The notes: generated from the sequence alone by a model not told the origin. Positions 18,364-27,273 are shown, counted from the stretch's first letter. The stretch: DNA of 64,000 bases from Streptomyces sp. HM190 (GCF_009857135.1 NZ_CP047318.1:4154001-4218000), one strand, 5' to 3'. Numbers and translations are program-made.

Positions 18364-18711
18364 GGGGGGAGCCTATGCGGAGGGGAGGGTCGGAGGGGCG
18401 GGGAACGTGACGTCCTCGCGGTCCCGGACGGCGGTCACGCGGTCGACGCGGGTCGGAAGAGGGCGCGGGGGCGAGGGGCGGGCCGTGCCCGCACCCGACG
18501 GCCAGGCTCGTCGGCGCAGGGAAGTGCCGATAAGCCGCCGTCGGCTCCCCCGGCCGGTGGATCACACTGCGGCCGGAGCCGTGTCCCCCGTGAACCGCTC
18601 GATGGCGTCGCGGCGCCGTGGAGCCCTGGCACCCGGTGCGGTGAGGGCGACGCAGCGGCTGACGGCGTCGCACGGACGGCCGCCCGGACGGGGAACCTCA
18701 CTCCCCCCGCG
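18364..18711. other. Gene-free stretch between purL and the isomerase-like gene
   Basis: No gene is supported. The only clear structure is the purL terminator hairpin that follows at 18712-18747. Confidence 0.4.
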
Positions 18712-18747
18712 CTCAGGCCCCGCCCGGAGAACCGGGCGGGGCCTGAG
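18712..18747 (-). terminator. Hairpin terminator after purL
   Basis: A perfect 16-bp GC-rich stem (18712-18727 with 18732-18747) with loop AGAA lies 20 bases past the purL stop on the minus strand. No T-tract. Confidence 0.85.
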
Positions 18748-18767
18748 TGACGTACGGCGGAGAGGAG

Positions 18768-21050
18768 TTATGCCAGGAGTGCCGGGATCGTGCCCTCGTG
18801 TGCGGTGCGCAGCTCCTCCAGGGTGAGGGTGAACTCGCCCTGGACGTCGATGGTGTCGCCGTCGACGACGCCGATGCGGGTGACCGGCAGACCCCGGGCG
18901 CCGCACATGTCGTTGAAGCGGACCTCCTCCGAGCGGGGGACGGCCACGACGGCGCGGCCGGCGGACTCCGACAGCAGGAAGGTGAAGGCGTCCAGACCGT
19001 CGGGGACGATCAGGCGGGCGCCCTTGCCGCCGAGCAGGGCCGACTCGACGACCGCCTGGATCAGGCCGCCGTCGGACAGGTCGTGCGCGGAGTCGATCAT
19101 GCCGTCGCGGGAGGCGGAGATCAGGATCTCGGCCAGCAGGCGCTCACGCTCCAGGTCGACCTGCGGGGGCAGACCGCCGAGGTGGTCGTGGACGACCTGG
19201 GACCAGGCCGAGCCGCCGAACTCCTCACGGGTGTCGCCGAGGAGGTAGAGCAGCTGCCCCTCCTCCTGGAAGGCGACCGGCGTGCGCCGGGCCACGTCGT
19301 CGATGACGCCGAGGACGGCCACGACCGGGGTGGGGTGGATGGCCACCTCGCCCGTCTGGTTGTAGAGCGAGACGTTGCCGCCGGTCACCGGGGTGCCCAG
19401 TTGCTGGCAGGCGTCCGCCAGACCGCGGACGGCCTCCGCGAACTGCCACATGACCGCCGGGTCCTCGGGCGAGCCGAAGTTCAGGCAGTCGGAGACGGCG
19501 AGCGGCTTGGCGCCGGTGGTCGCCACGTTGCGGTACGCCTCCGCCAGGGCCAGCTGGGCGCCGTGGTACGGGTCCAGCTTGGCGTAGCGGCCGTTGCCGT
19601 CGGTGGCGATGGCGACACCCAGGCCGCTCTCCTCGTCGACCCGGATCATGCCGGAGTCCTCGGGCTGGGCGAGGACCGTGTTGCCCTGCACGAAGCGGTC
19701 GTACTGCGAGGTGATCCAGGACTTCGAGGCCTGGTTGGGGGACGCCACCAGCTTCAGGACCTGGTCCTTCAGCTCCTCGGACGTCTCCGGGCGCGGCAGC
19801 TTGTTCGCGTCGTCCGCCTGGAGCGCGTCCTGCCAGTCGGGGCGGGCGTAGGGGCGCTCGTAGACCGGGCCGTCGTGCGCGACCGTGCGCGGGTCGACGT
19901 CGACGATCTTGCCGCCGTGCCAGAAGATCTCCAGGCGGTCGCCGTCGGTCACCTCACCGATGACGGTGGCGATGACGTCCCACTTGTCGCAGATCTCCAG
20001 GAAGCGGTCGACCTTGTCGGGCTCGACGACCGCGCACATCCTTTCCTGGGACTCGCTCATCAGGATCTCCTCGGGGGAGAGCGTCGAGTCGCGCAGGGGG
20101 ACGTCGTCGAGGGTGACGCGCATGCCGCCGGAGCCGTTCGAGGCCAGCTCGCTCGTCGCGCAGGACAGGCCCGCCGCGCCGAGGTCCTGGATGCCGACGA
20201 CCAGCTTCTCCTTGAACGCCTCCAGGGTGCACTCGATGAGGAGCTTCTCCTGGAAGGGGTCGCCGACCTGGACGGCCGGGCGCTTGGCGGGCTTGCCCGT
20301 GCCGGAGGCACTGTCAGATGCAGCGTCGAAGGTCTCGGAGGCCAGGATGGAGGCGCCGCCGATGCCGTCGCCGCCGGTGCGGGCCCCGTAGAGGATGACC
20401 TTGTTGCCGGCGCCGGACGCCTTCGCGAGGTGGATGTCCTCGTGCCGCATGACGCCGATGGCACCGGCGTTGACCAGTGGGTTGCCCTGGTAGCAGGCGT
20501 CGAAGACGACCTCGCCGCCGATGTTGGGCAGGCCCAGGCAGTTGCCGTAGCCGCCGATGCCGGCGACGACGCCGGGCAGGACGCGCTTGGTGTCCGGGTG
20601 GTCCGCGGCACCGAAGCGCAGCGGGTCCACGACGGCGACCGGGCGGGCGCCCATCGCGATGATGTCGCGCACGATGCCGCCGACGCCCGTGGCCGCGCCC
20701 TGGTAGGGCTCGACGTAGGAGGGGTGGTTGTGCGACTCGACCTTGAAGGTGACCGCGTAGCCCTGGCCGACGTCGACGACGCCGGCGTTCTCACCGATGC
20801 CGACGAGCAGCGCGTCCGACTGGGGCGCCTTCTCGCCGAACTGGCGCAGGTGCACCTTCGACGACTTGTACGAGCAGTGCTCGGACCACATGACGGAGTA
20901 CATGGCCAGCTCCGCGCCGGTGGGGCGGCGGCCGAGGATCTCGACGACCCTCTCGTACTCGTCCTTCTTCAGGCCCAGTTCGGCCCAGGGCAGCTCGACG
21001 TCGGGGGTCGCGGCCGCGTGCTCGACCGTGTCCAGAGGCGTCCGGCTCAT
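18768..21050 (-). CDS. purL: Phosphoribosylformylglycinamidine synthase, large subunit
   Basis: PurL (760 residues, the small form) converts FGAR to FGAM using ATP and ammonia supplied by PurQ in a complex with PurS. Visible motifs are [10 protein letters not shown] near residue 50, [17 protein letters not shown], the DLGAAGLS segment and the C-terminal [11 protein letters not shown]. The ATG overlaps the purQ stop by 4 bases (ATGA), so the two are translationally coupled. Confidence 0.97.
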   Translation of the reverse strand: MSRTPLDTVEHAAATPDVELPWAELGLKKDEYERVVEILGRRPTGAELAMYSVMWSEHCSYKSSKVHLRQFGEKAPQSDALLVGIGENAGVVDVGQGYAVTFKVESHNHPSYVEPYQGAATGVGGIVRDIIAMGARPVAVVDPLRFGAADHPDTKRVLPGVVAGIGGYGNCLGLPNIGGEVVFDACYQGNPLVNAGAIGVMRHEDIHLAKASGAGNKVILYGARTGGDGIGGASILASETFDAASDSASGTGKPAKRPAVQVGDPFQEKLLIECTLEAFKEKLVVGIQDLGAAGLSCATSELASNGSGGMRVTLDDVPLRDSTLSPEEILMSESQERMCAVVEPDKVDRFLEICDKWDVIATVIGEVTDGDRLEIFWHGGKIVDVDPRTVAHDGPVYERPYARPDWQDALQADDANKLPRPETSEELKDQVLKLVASPNQASKSWITSQYDRFVQGNTVLAQPEDSGMIRVDEESGLGVAIATDGNGRYAKLDPYHGAQLALAEAYRNVATTGAKPLAVSDCLNFGSPEDPAVMWQFAEAVRGLADACQQLGTPVTGGNVSLYNQTGEVAIHPTPVVAVLGVIDDVARRTPVAFQEEGQLLYLLGDTREEFGGSAWSQVVHDHLGGLPPQVDLERERLLAEILISASRDGMIDSAHDLSDGGLIQAVVESALLGGKGARLIVPDGLDAFTFLLSESAGRAVVAVPRSEEVRFNDMCGARGLPVTRIGVVDGDTIDVQGEFTLTLEELRTAHEGTIPALLA

Positions 21051-21727
21051 GCGTTGACCAGCTTCTTGAGGATCGAGGTGAAGAAGGGGAGGCCGTCGGT
21101 GCGGCCGGTGCCGATGAGCGGCTCCACGGCGTGCTCCGGGTGCGGCATCAGGCCCACGACGTTGCCGGCCTCGTTGGTGACGCCGGCGATGTCCCGCTGG
21201 GAGCCGTTGGGGTTGAAGTCGAGGTAGCGGAACGCGACCCGGCCCTCGGCCTCCAGCTTGTCGAGGGTGTACTCGTCGGCGACGTACTGCCCGTCGTTGT
21301 TCTTCAGCGGGATGTGGATCTCCTGGCCGGCCGTGTAGTCGGTGGTCCAGGAGGTCTCCGCGTTCTCCACCCGCAGCTTCTGGTCGCGGCAGATGAAGTG
21401 CAGGTGGTCGTTGCGCAGCATCGTGCCCGGCAGGAGGTGCGCCTCGGTGAGGATCTGGAAGCCGTTGCAGATGCCGAGGACCGGCAGTCCGGCCTTCGCC
21501 TGCTCGATGAGCGTCTCCATCACCGGCGAGAAGCGGGCGATGGCTCCGGCGCGCAGGTAGTCGCCGTAGGAGAAACCGCCGCACAGCACCACGGCGTCGA
21601 CCTGGTGGAGGTCCTTGTCCTTGTGCCACAGGGCGACGGGCTCGGCGCCCGCGAGCCGGATCGCGCGCTGGGTGTCCCGGTCGTCGAGGCTGCCGGGAAA
21701 AGTGACGACGCCAATACGTGCGGTCAC
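21047..21727 (-). CDS. purQ: Phosphoribosylformylglycinamidine synthase, glutaminase subunit
   Basis: PurQ (226 residues) is the class I glutaminase that supplies ammonia to PurL. The nucleophile Cys is in GICNGFQ, the oxyanion segment in [12 protein letters not shown], and the His-Glu pair in LMPHPEHA. The GTG start overlaps the purS stop by 4 bases. Confidence 0.97.
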   Translation of the reverse strand: MTARIGVVTFPGSLDDRDTQRAIRLAGAEPVALWHKDKDLHQVDAVVLCGGFSYGDYLRAGAIARFSPVMETLIEQAKAGLPVLGICNGFQILTEAHLLPGTMLRNDHLHFICRDQKLRVENAETSWTTDYTAGQEIHIPLKNNDGQYVADEYTLDKLEAEGRVAFRYLDFNPNGSQRDIAGVTNEAGNVVGLMPHPEHAVEPLIGTGRTDGLPFFTSILKKLVNA

Positions 21728-21987
21728 TTTCCCGCCTCCACGACTTCCTCCACCTTCACGGTGAAGTCCTCGATCACGGTGTTGGCGAGGAAGGATTCCG
21801 CCAGTTCATGGATGCGGGCGAGCGCGGCGTCGTCCACCGGTCCGTCCACTTCCAGTTCGAATCGCTTTCCCTGACGTACGTCGGAGACGCCCTCGAAACC
21901 GAGACGCGGCAGCGCGCGCTGCACCGCCTGGCCCTGGGGGTCGAGGATCTCCGGCTTGAGCATGACGTCGACTACGACGCGTGCCAC
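21724..21987 (-). CDS. purS: Phosphoribosylformylglycinamidine synthase subunit PurS
   Basis: PurS (87 residues) is the small bridging subunit of the PurLQS complex. It is recognised by [19 protein letters not shown] and the [12 protein letters not shown] segment. I chose the GTG at 21987, which has GGGAG 5 bases upstream and gives the usual start MARVVVDV; a GTG two codons earlier (21993) has no spacing to that site. Confidence 0.94.
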   Translation of the reverse strand: MARVVVDVMLKPEILDPQGQAVQRALPRLGFEGVSDVRQGKRFELEVDGPVDDAALARIHELAESFLANTVIEDFTVKVEEVVEAGK

Positions 21988-22027
21988 TGGCACTCCCGGT
22001 GTGTGGTGCTGAGCAGGTCCCTTCAGA

Positions 22028-22072
22028 CTACCCGTACAAAATTTCTACGCGGGTAGATTCGTAGGAATCTAC
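22028..22072. promoter_or_regulatory. Two overlapping inverted repeats in an AT-rich patch
   Basis: CTACCCG (22028-22034) pairs with CGGGTAG (22050-22056). GTAGATTC (22053-22060) pairs with GAATCTAC (22065-22072). The two hairpins share bases 22053-22056, so they cannot form together. They sit 41 bases upstream of purS and in the shared region with the divergent Lsr2-family gene. They could be operators for either gene or alternative RNA structures in a purSQL leader. Confidence 0.45.
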
Positions 22073-22328
22073 AGACATTCCAGGTGAGGGCGGTCACGAT
22101 CCGGTATCGGGTGATCCTCTTCGTGAAAACTTCCGGGAAAGATCCCCGGATCCTATTGCGCGGGGGACACGCCAGCGGATTAAGTCTGTCTTCGCAATGC
22201 AATGCGGGGCCCTGTACAAATGAATTGGCAATAGCCGATACTTTGCCCAAATAACAGCCGGACAGACGACATCACCGGGACGTAAGGGCACGTCAACGGA
22301 GAGATGTCACACGAAGGGACCGATATTC

Positions 22329-22646
22329 GTGGCGCAGCGTGTCGTGGTCACTCTCTCCGACGACATCGACGGCTCGGAAGCGGCGGAGACGATCGCCTTC
22401 GGACTCGACGGCAAGTCGTACGAGATCGACCTCAACGAGGCCAACGCCGAGAAACTGCGTGAGGCGCTCGCGCCCTACGTGGAGGCCGGACGGAAGCGGT
22501 CCAGGTCGGGCAAGGCCTACAAGCAGACCCAGGTGGCCCCCGACCCCGCGGCCGTGCGCGCCTGGGCCATGGCCAACAAGCTGGACGTCCCGGCCCGCGG
22601 CCGGATCCCCAAGAAGGTCTACGAGGCGTTCGCCGACGCCCAGTGA
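22329..22646 (+). CDS. lsrL: Lsr2-family nucleoid-associated protein (LsrL-like)
   Basis: This 105-residue protein has the Lsr2 layout. An N-terminal oligomerisation domain (MAQRVVVTLSDDIDG to about residue 50) is joined by a basic linker to a C-terminal DNA-binding domain with the AT-hook-like core ARGRIPKKVYEAF. Lsr2 proteins coat AT-rich DNA and silence horizontally acquired and secondary-metabolite genes. The position next to purSQL matches the Streptomyces paralogue LsrL rather than the main Lsr2. The GTG start has GAAGGGA upstream, and the upstream DNA is AT-rich enough to be its own target. Confidence 0.9.
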   Translation: MAQRVVVTLSDDIDGSEAAETIAFGLDGKSYEIDLNEANAEKLREALAPYVEAGRKRSRSGKAYKQTQVAPDPAAVRAWAMANKLDVPARGRIPKKVYEAFADAQ

Positions 22647-22677
22647 GCCGGGGCGGGTGAGGCCCGGCGGGGTGCCC

Positions 22678-22709
22678 GTGCGACAGGCACGCGGGCGCGC
22701 CTGTCGCAC
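22678..22709 (+). terminator. Hairpin after the Lsr2-family gene
   Basis: An 11-bp stem (22678-22688 with 22699-22709) around 10 bases lies 31 bases after the stop codon. Its right arm merges into the tandem repeat that follows. Confidence 0.6.
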
Positions 22710-22797
22710 GTGGGTGTGCCGGATCGCACGTGGGTGTGCCGGGTCGGGTGTGCCGGGTCGCACTGAGGTGCGCCGGGTCGCACGTGGGTGTGCCGGG
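22704..22797. repeat. Tandem repeat of a 20-bp unit
   Basis: Four full copies of the 20-bp unit TCGCACGTGGGTGTGCCGGG (one with four mismatches) and one 14-bp truncated copy lie head to tail. The array falls between a terminator and a tRNA gene, in a 314-base stretch with no other feature. Copy number is likely to vary between strains. Confidence 0.75.
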
Positions 22798-22960
22798 TAG
22801 GACAGCCCGCCGGCGCCGGTCCTCAGGGTCCGTCAGCGGGCCCCGGGGGCGGCGGACTTGGTCCCCGGCGGGAACCGACTTGCGTTGCACCCCTGCGGAT
22901 CAGCTAGAGTCTGGAGCACGCCGAGGGGCAAGGCCGAAAGGCCCGGCTCACCGGAGTCAC

Positions 22961-23032
22961 GCGGGTGTAGTTCAGTAGCAGAACATCCTCCTTCCAGGGG
23001 GAAGGCGCAGTGTGCAATTCCTGTCACCCGCT
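22961..23032 (+). tRNA. tRNA-Gly (anticodon UCC) with abnormal D- and T-arms
   Basis: A 72-base tRNA with a perfect acceptor (GCGGGTG/CACCCGC) and anticodon loop CTTCCAG on a 5-bp stem with one T-G wobble. Two features are abnormal. The D-loop reads AGTAGCA, so the usual G18-G19 pair is absent. The T-arm (23007-23024) is 18 rather than 17 bases, has a T-C mismatch, and the loop GTGCAATT lacks the TTC needed for T54-psi55-C56. The decoding assignment rests on the anticodon. A non-translational role is discussed in the findings. Confidence 0.85.
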
Positions 23033-23110
23033 CTGATCACTTACCAACCATCCTCATGGATCAGGTAATGTGGTCTCCGCGCCGATCGGTGGGAGCCGGT
23101 CGGAGGCAAT

Positions 23111-23183
23111 GCGGACGTAGCTCAGTTGGTAGAGCGCAACCTTGCCAAGGTTGAGGTCGCGAGTTCGAGCCTCGTCGTCCGCT
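23111..23183 (+). tRNA. tRNA-Gly (anticodon GCC), copy 1
   Basis: A 73-base canonical cloverleaf: acceptor GCGGACG/CGTCCGC, D-loop with GG, anticodon loop TTGCCAA, T-loop TTCGAGC. An identical copy is at 27201. Confidence 0.97.
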
Positions 23184-23191
23184 CTTGAATC

Positions 23192-23220
23192 AAGACCCCG
23201 GTCCACTGGACCGGGGTCTT
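23192..23220 (+). terminator. Hairpin terminator after tRNA-Gly(GCC) copy 1
   Basis: A perfect 13-bp stem (23192-23204 with 23208-23220) with a 3-base loop follows the tRNA by 8 bases. Confidence 0.82.
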
Positions 23221-23281
23221 CTGCGTTCCCCGTTCCTCGGCTTACACGTCCGCGCGACCTCCGCGACCGTGGATCCTCCCC

Positions 23282-23293
23282 TGACATTTGTCA
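23282..23293. promoter_or_regulatory. Palindromic operator candidate TGACATTTGTCA
   Basis: A 12-bp palindrome TGACATTTGTCA lies 58 bases upstream of the ABC-exporter start, with a second related half-site GATGACA at 23302. This arrangement is common upstream of actinobacterial cassettes of ABC exporter plus DesK/DesR-type two-component system. It is the likely binding site of the response regulator encoded at 26545. Confidence 0.55.
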
Positions 23294-23351
23294 TGCCGAC
23301 CGATGACAGCCCGCACTGCTCCGCGGCCCTCGCCGCCGGGACGCTGGAAGC

Positions 23352-24383
23352 ATGAACAGGAACGGGCACGAGGACGTGATCGAGGTCACCGACCTGCGGC
23401 GCGTGTACGGGGGCGGCTTCGAAGCCGTACGGGGAATCACCTTCTCCGTGCGCCAGGGCGAACTCTTCGCGCTGCTGGGCACCAACGGCGCGGGCAAGAC
23501 CTCCACGGTCGAACTGCTGGAGGGCCTCGCCCCGGCGTCCGGCGGACGCGTACGGATCCTCGGCCACGACCCGTACACCGAGCGCGCGGCCGTCCGGCCC
23601 CGTATCGGCGTCATGCTCCAGGAGGGCGGCTTCCCCGCCGAGCTGACCGTCGCGGAGACGGTCAGGATGTGGGCGGGCTGCACCAGCGGCGCCCGGCCCG
23701 TCGGGGAGGCCCTGGAGATCGTCGGGCTCGGGCGCCGGTCCGGCGTACGGGTCAAGCAGCTGTCCGGCGGCGAGAAGCGGCGCCTGGACCTCGCCCTCGC
23801 GCTGCTCGGACGTCCCGAGGTGCTCTTCCTCGACGAGCCGACCACCGGCCTCGACGCCGAAGGCCGCCAGGACACCTGGGCGCTCGTCCGCGGCCTGCGC
23901 GACCAGGGCACGACCGTGCTCCTCACCACGCACTACCTGGAGGAGGCGGAAGGGCTCGCCGACCGGCTCGCCATCCTCCACGAGGGAAGGGTCGCCACCA
24001 CCGGCACCCCGGCCGAGGTGACCGCCTCCCAGCCGTCCCGGATCTCCTTCGAACTGCCCGACGGGTACTTCCTCGGCGACCTGCCGCCCCTCGGCGAGCT
24101 GGGCGTCACCGGGCACGACGTCGAAGGACGCACGGTGGTGCTGCGCACCGACGAACTCCAGCGGGCCGCCACCGCGGTGCTGCAGTGGGCGGAACGGGCC
24201 CGGGTCGAACTCCGCCGGCTCGAAGTGCGGTCGGCCTCCCTGGAGGAGGCGTTCCTGCGGATCGCGCGGGAGACGGCGGCCCGTGCCGGCACGAAGGCAG
24301 GGACGGGGGCCGGAACAAGAGCAGGGACGGACGTCGAGGCGCCGGCGGGCACGCGGGGCCGCAAGGACGGGGTGAGCGCATGA
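23352..24383 (+). CDS. ABC exporter ATP-binding subunit
   Basis: This 343-residue ATPase powers an export pump. Walker A GTNGAGKT is at residues 43-50, the Q-loop in MLQEGGF, the signature is LSGGEKRR, Walker B is VLFLDEP and the switch His is in LTTHY. The C-terminal 100 residues match the DrrA/NatA-like extension, ending in an Ala/Gly/Thr repeat tail. Its stop overlaps the permease start by 4 bases (ATGA), so the two are coupled. It leads a four-gene operon whose substrate is unknown; peptide, lipid or drug export are all possible. Confidence 0.93.
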   Translation: MNRNGHEDVIEVTDLRRVYGGGFEAVRGITFSVRQGELFALLGTNGAGKTSTVELLEGLAPASGGRVRILGHDPYTERAAVRPRIGVMLQEGGFPAELTVAETVRMWAGCTSGARPVGEALEIVGLGRRSGVRVKQLSGGEKRRLDLALALLGRPEVLFLDEPTTGLDAEGRQDTWALVRGLRDQGTTVLLTTHYLEEAEGLADRLAILHEGRVATTGTPAEVTASQPSRISFELPDGYFLGDLPPLGELGVTGHDVEGRTVVLRTDELQRAATAVLQWAERARVELRRLEVRSASLEEAFLRIARETAARAGTKAGTGAGTRAGTDVEAPAGTRGRKDGVSA

Positions 24384-25168
24384 GCACGATGACGGAAACC
24401 GGCCGGACGACGCTGAAGGGCCGGATGACCGCGCTCGCCCGCGCCGAGCTGACCCTGCTCGGCCGCAGCCGGGCCACACTGGTCACCGCGGTGCTGGTGC
24501 CGCTCCTGCTGCCGCTCAGCGTGCGGTCGGCGACCGACCAGATGGACCTGGAGGGGGCGGGCCTCAGCGTCGGCACGGTCATGCTGCCCGCCGCCGTCGG
24601 CTTCTCCCTGCTGTTCGCGGTGTACGCCGCCCTCACCAACATCTACGTCGTCCGCCGCGAGGAGCTGGTGCTCAAGAGGCTGCGGACCGGGGAGCTGCGG
24701 GACCCGGAGATCCTCGTCGGCGCCGCGCTGCCGGCGGTCGGCATCGGGTTCACACAGTGCGTGCTCCTCGCCGTCGGCTGCACGGTCCTGCTGGACCTCG
24801 GGGCGCCGCCCGCGCCGCATCTCGCCGTGCTGGGCGTGCTGTTGGGGATCGTGCTGTGCGTGGCGCTGGCCGCGGTGACGGCGAGCTTCAGCCGTACCGC
24901 CGAGAGTGCGCAGGTGACCAGCCTGCCGGTGATGTTCGTCTCGCTGCTCGGCTCCGGCGTCACCGTCCCGCTCGAAGTGCTGCCCGACCGCGTGGCGTCC
25001 GTCTGCGAACTGCTGCCGCTCTCCCCGGTCATCACGCTGGTGCGCGGCGGCTGGACCGGCGACCTCACCGCGTACGAGGCGCTGGGGGCCGTCGTCACCG
25101 CGCTGGCCTGGACCGTGCTCGCGGTGTTTGCTGTACGGCGGTGGTTCCGGTGGGAACCGCGCCGATGA
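24380..25168 (+). CDS. ABC exporter permease subunit
   Basis: This 262-residue membrane protein has six hydrophobic segments (for example TLVTAVLVPLLLPLSV near 33, VMLPAAVGFSLLFAVYA near 71, and VVTALAWTVLAVFAV near the C terminus). It fits the ABC-2 permease family that partners NatA/DrrA-type ATPases. It overlaps the ATPase gene and lies 12 bases upstream of the kinase gene. Confidence 0.9.
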   Translation: MSTMTETGRTTLKGRMTALARAELTLLGRSRATLVTAVLVPLLLPLSVRSATDQMDLEGAGLSVGTVMLPAAVGFSLLFAVYAALTNIYVVRREELVLKRLRTGELRDPEILVGAALPAVGIGFTQCVLLAVGCTVLLDLGAPPAPHLAVLGVLLGIVLCVALAAVTASFSRTAESAQVTSLPVMFVSLLGSGVTVPLEVLPDRVASVCELLPLSPVITLVRGGWTGDLTAYEALGAVVTALAWTVLAVFAVRRWFRWEPRR

Positions 25169-25180
25169 GGGGAGTTGGCG

Positions 25181-26548
25181 ATGCGGGGGCCCAGGGTCTG
25201 GTGGCAGCGCAAGAGCACACCGGCGAAGGTGGAGACGTACACCCGGTGGTCGTTCTACTCGTTCCCGCTGATCGAGGTCGCCACGTTCGGGCTGCCGGTG
25301 CTGGGGCAGGTTCCGATGCCGCAGGCGGGCTGGCTGTTCGCGCTGCTCGCCGGACACGGAGCGCTGGCGGCCCTGACCGGGGCACGGGCCCTCGACTGGG
25401 TGTGTGACGTCCGTGACCAGCCGCTCCGGCTGATGTGGGCGTTCGCGGTGGTGAGCGGGATCATCGGCGTCGCCGTGTGCGCGACGGTCGGCCGGGTGGG
25501 CGACGAGGACTCGGACACCGCGCTGGGCGGGATGCTCGCCGGCGTCCTGGTCTTCGGCGTCGGCATGATCACGCTCGGCGTGCGCAGGCGGCGGAGCGCG
25601 CTGTACCTGAGCGCGGGCTGCGCGGTGGGCTCCGGCGTCGTGAGTGCGGCGATGGGGGTCGGTGTGTACGAGGCGCTGGCCGCGTCGGTCGCCGTACTGG
25701 TCGGGACCACGTTCTTCGCCTTCACCTCCGTCTTCTCCGTCTGGCTCCTCAAGGCCGTCTATGAACTCGACGCGGCCCGCGAGACCCGCGCCCGGCTCGC
25801 CGTCGCCGAGGAACGTCTCCGCTTCGGGCGGGATCTGCACGACGTGATCGGACGCAACCTCGCGGTCATCGCGCTCAAGAGCGAGCTGGCCGTCCAACTG
25901 GCCCGCCGCGAACGGCCCGCGGCCGTCGACCAGATGATCGAGGTCCAGCGGATCGCGCAGGAGTCGCAGCGCGAGGTCCGCGACGTCGTACGGGGCTATC
26001 GCGAGGCGGACCTCGGCGTCGAACTCGCCGGTGCGCAGGGCGTCCTGGAGGCCGCCGGCATCGTGTGCTCGGTCGACGGGACGGACACCGCCGGACTCCC
26101 CGGCGAGGTGCAGTCCGCGCTCGCCTGGGTGGTGCGTGAGGGGACGACGAACGTGCTGCGGCACGGGAACGCCGGGCGGTGCACGGTGAAGCTGTCGGTG
26201 ACGGAGGGGCAGGTGGTGCTGACCGTGGAGAACGACGGGATTCGGGCCGACGTCGACGCGGAGGGGGACGGCGACGGGGACAGGGACAGGGACAGGGAGC
26301 GTACGGCGGGTGCCGTCGCGGAGCGTTCCGCCGGTGCAGGTGCCGGTGCCGGTGCCGGGTCCGGGCTCGCCGGGCTGCGGGAGCGGCTCGCGATCGTGGA
26401 CGGGACGCTGGAGGCGGGTCCGGTGGACGGGGAGGCGTTCCGCCTGGTGGCCCGGGTGCCGCTGGCACCGGAGGCCGCTGCGGGCACGGCCGTCGGGCGC
26501 ATGGCGGTCACCTCCGGGGCGGGCGCCGTACGGGAGGTCGCCTCGTGA
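25181..26548 (+). CDS. Sensor histidine kinase (NarL/DesK type)
   Basis: This 455-residue kinase has an N-terminal sensor of about six transmembrane helices (residues 20-180) with very short loops, as in DesK-like membrane-stress sensors. It has a HisKA_3 dimerisation helix with the phospho-acceptor His220 (RDLHDVIG) and a HATPase domain (VREGTTNVLRHG; GSGLAGLRERL). A low-complexity insert of Asp/Arg and Gly/Ala repeats (about residues 360-390) interrupts the ATPase domain. I chose the ATG at 25181 with GGGGAG 6-7 bases upstream over the TTG at 25175. Confidence 0.92.
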   Translation: MRGPRVWWQRKSTPAKVETYTRWSFYSFPLIEVATFGLPVLGQVPMPQAGWLFALLAGHGALAALTGARALDWVCDVRDQPLRLMWAFAVVSGIIGVAVCATVGRVGDEDSDTALGGMLAGVLVFGVGMITLGVRRRRSALYLSAGCAVGSGVVSAAMGVGVYEALAASVAVLVGTTFFAFTSVFSVWLLKAVYELDAARETRARLAVAEERLRFGRDLHDVIGRNLAVIALKSELAVQLARRERPAAVDQMIEVQRIAQESQREVRDVVRGYREADLGVELAGAQGVLEAAGIVCSVDGTDTAGLPGEVQSALAWVVREGTTNVLRHGNAGRCTVKLSVTEGQVVLTVENDGIRADVDAEGDGDGDRDRDRERTAGAVAERSAGAGAGAGAGSGLAGLRERLAIVDGTLEAGPVDGEAFRLVARVPLAPEAAAGTAVGRMAVTSGAGAVREVAS

Positions 26549-27177
26549 CGGCCGCAGCGGAGCCGGTGCGGCCGGTGCGGCTGCTGCTCGCCGACGACGA
26601 GCATCTGATCCGGGGGGCGCTGGCCGCGCTACTCGCCCTGGAGGACGACCTGCTCGTGGTCGCCGAGGCGGCGAGCGGACCGGAGGCGCTGGCGATGGCC
26701 CGGGCGCACGAGCCGGACGTGGCCGTCCTCGATCTGCAGATGCCGGGAGCGGACGGTGTGAGGGTGGCCACATCGCTGCGGGCGGAGCTGCCCGGCTGCC
26801 GGGTACTGATCGTCACCGGTCACGGCCGGCCGGGGCACCTGAAGCGGGCGCTTGAGGCCGGTGTGCGCGGGTTCGTACCGAAGACGGTCAGTGCCCAGCG
26901 GCTCGCGGAGATCATCCGTACCGTGCACGCGGGAAACCGTTACGTCGACCCCGAGTTGGCCGCCGACGCGATCTCCTCCGGGGACTCGCCGCTGACCGCG
27001 CGGGAAGCGGAGGTGCTGGAGCTGGCCGCCGACGGGGCGCCCGTCGTGGAGATCGCCGAGCGGGCCGCGCTGTCCCAGGGGACCGTCCGGAACTATCTGT
27101 CGTCGGCCGTGTCCAAGCTGGGGGTGGAGAACCGGCATGCGGCGGTGCGGCTCGCACGGGAGCGAGGTTGGGTATAG
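26545..27177 (+). CDS. LuxR/NarL-family response regulator
   Basis: This 210-residue regulator has a receiver domain with acidic pocket ADDEH, phospho-acceptor Asp63 (VLDLQMPG) and conserved Thr and Lys (VTGH; VPKT). A LuxR-type helix-turn-helix follows (LTAREAEVLELAADG to NYLSSAVSKLGVENR). The GTG start overlaps the kinase stop by 4 bases. It probably activates its own operon through the palindrome at 23282 when the membrane sensor fires. Confidence 0.94.
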   Translation: MTAAAEPVRPVRLLLADDEHLIRGALAALLALEDDLLVVAEAASGPEALAMARAHEPDVAVLDLQMPGADGVRVATSLRAELPGCRVLIVTGHGRPGHLKRALEAGVRGFVPKTVSAQRLAEIIRTVHAGNRYVDPELAADAISSGDSPLTAREAEVLELAADGAPVVEIAERAALSQGTVRNYLSSAVSKLGVENRHAAVRLARERGWV

Positions 27178-27200
27178 TTGCTCTCGCGCCACGGCGCACT

Positions 27201-27273
27201 GCGGACGTAGCTCAGTTGGTAGAGCGCAACCTTGCCAAGGTTGAGGTCGCGAGTTCGAGCCTCGTCGTCCGCT
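27201..27273 (+). tRNA. tRNA-Gly (anticodon GCC), copy 2
   Basis: Identical over 73 bases to the tRNA at 23111. It begins 23 bases after the response-regulator stop, so it may be read through from the two-component operon unless it has its own promoter in that short gap. Confidence 0.97.

Noticed and set aside
17510-18673. Upstream continuation of the META lipoprotein frame to 18673
   Set aside because: The frame stays open by chance over the isomerase-like gene. The lipoprotein signal peptide begins at 17509, and nothing upstream resembles a protein domain.
22704-22797. 20-bp tandem repeat as a CRISPR array
   Set aside because: The units are directly adjacent with no spacers, and no cas genes are present.
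23933-26773. A 946-codon minus-strand frame across the exporter and kinase genes
   Set aside because: It covers parts of four plus-strand genes with clear motifs. Its protein is His/Arg/Pro-rich noise.
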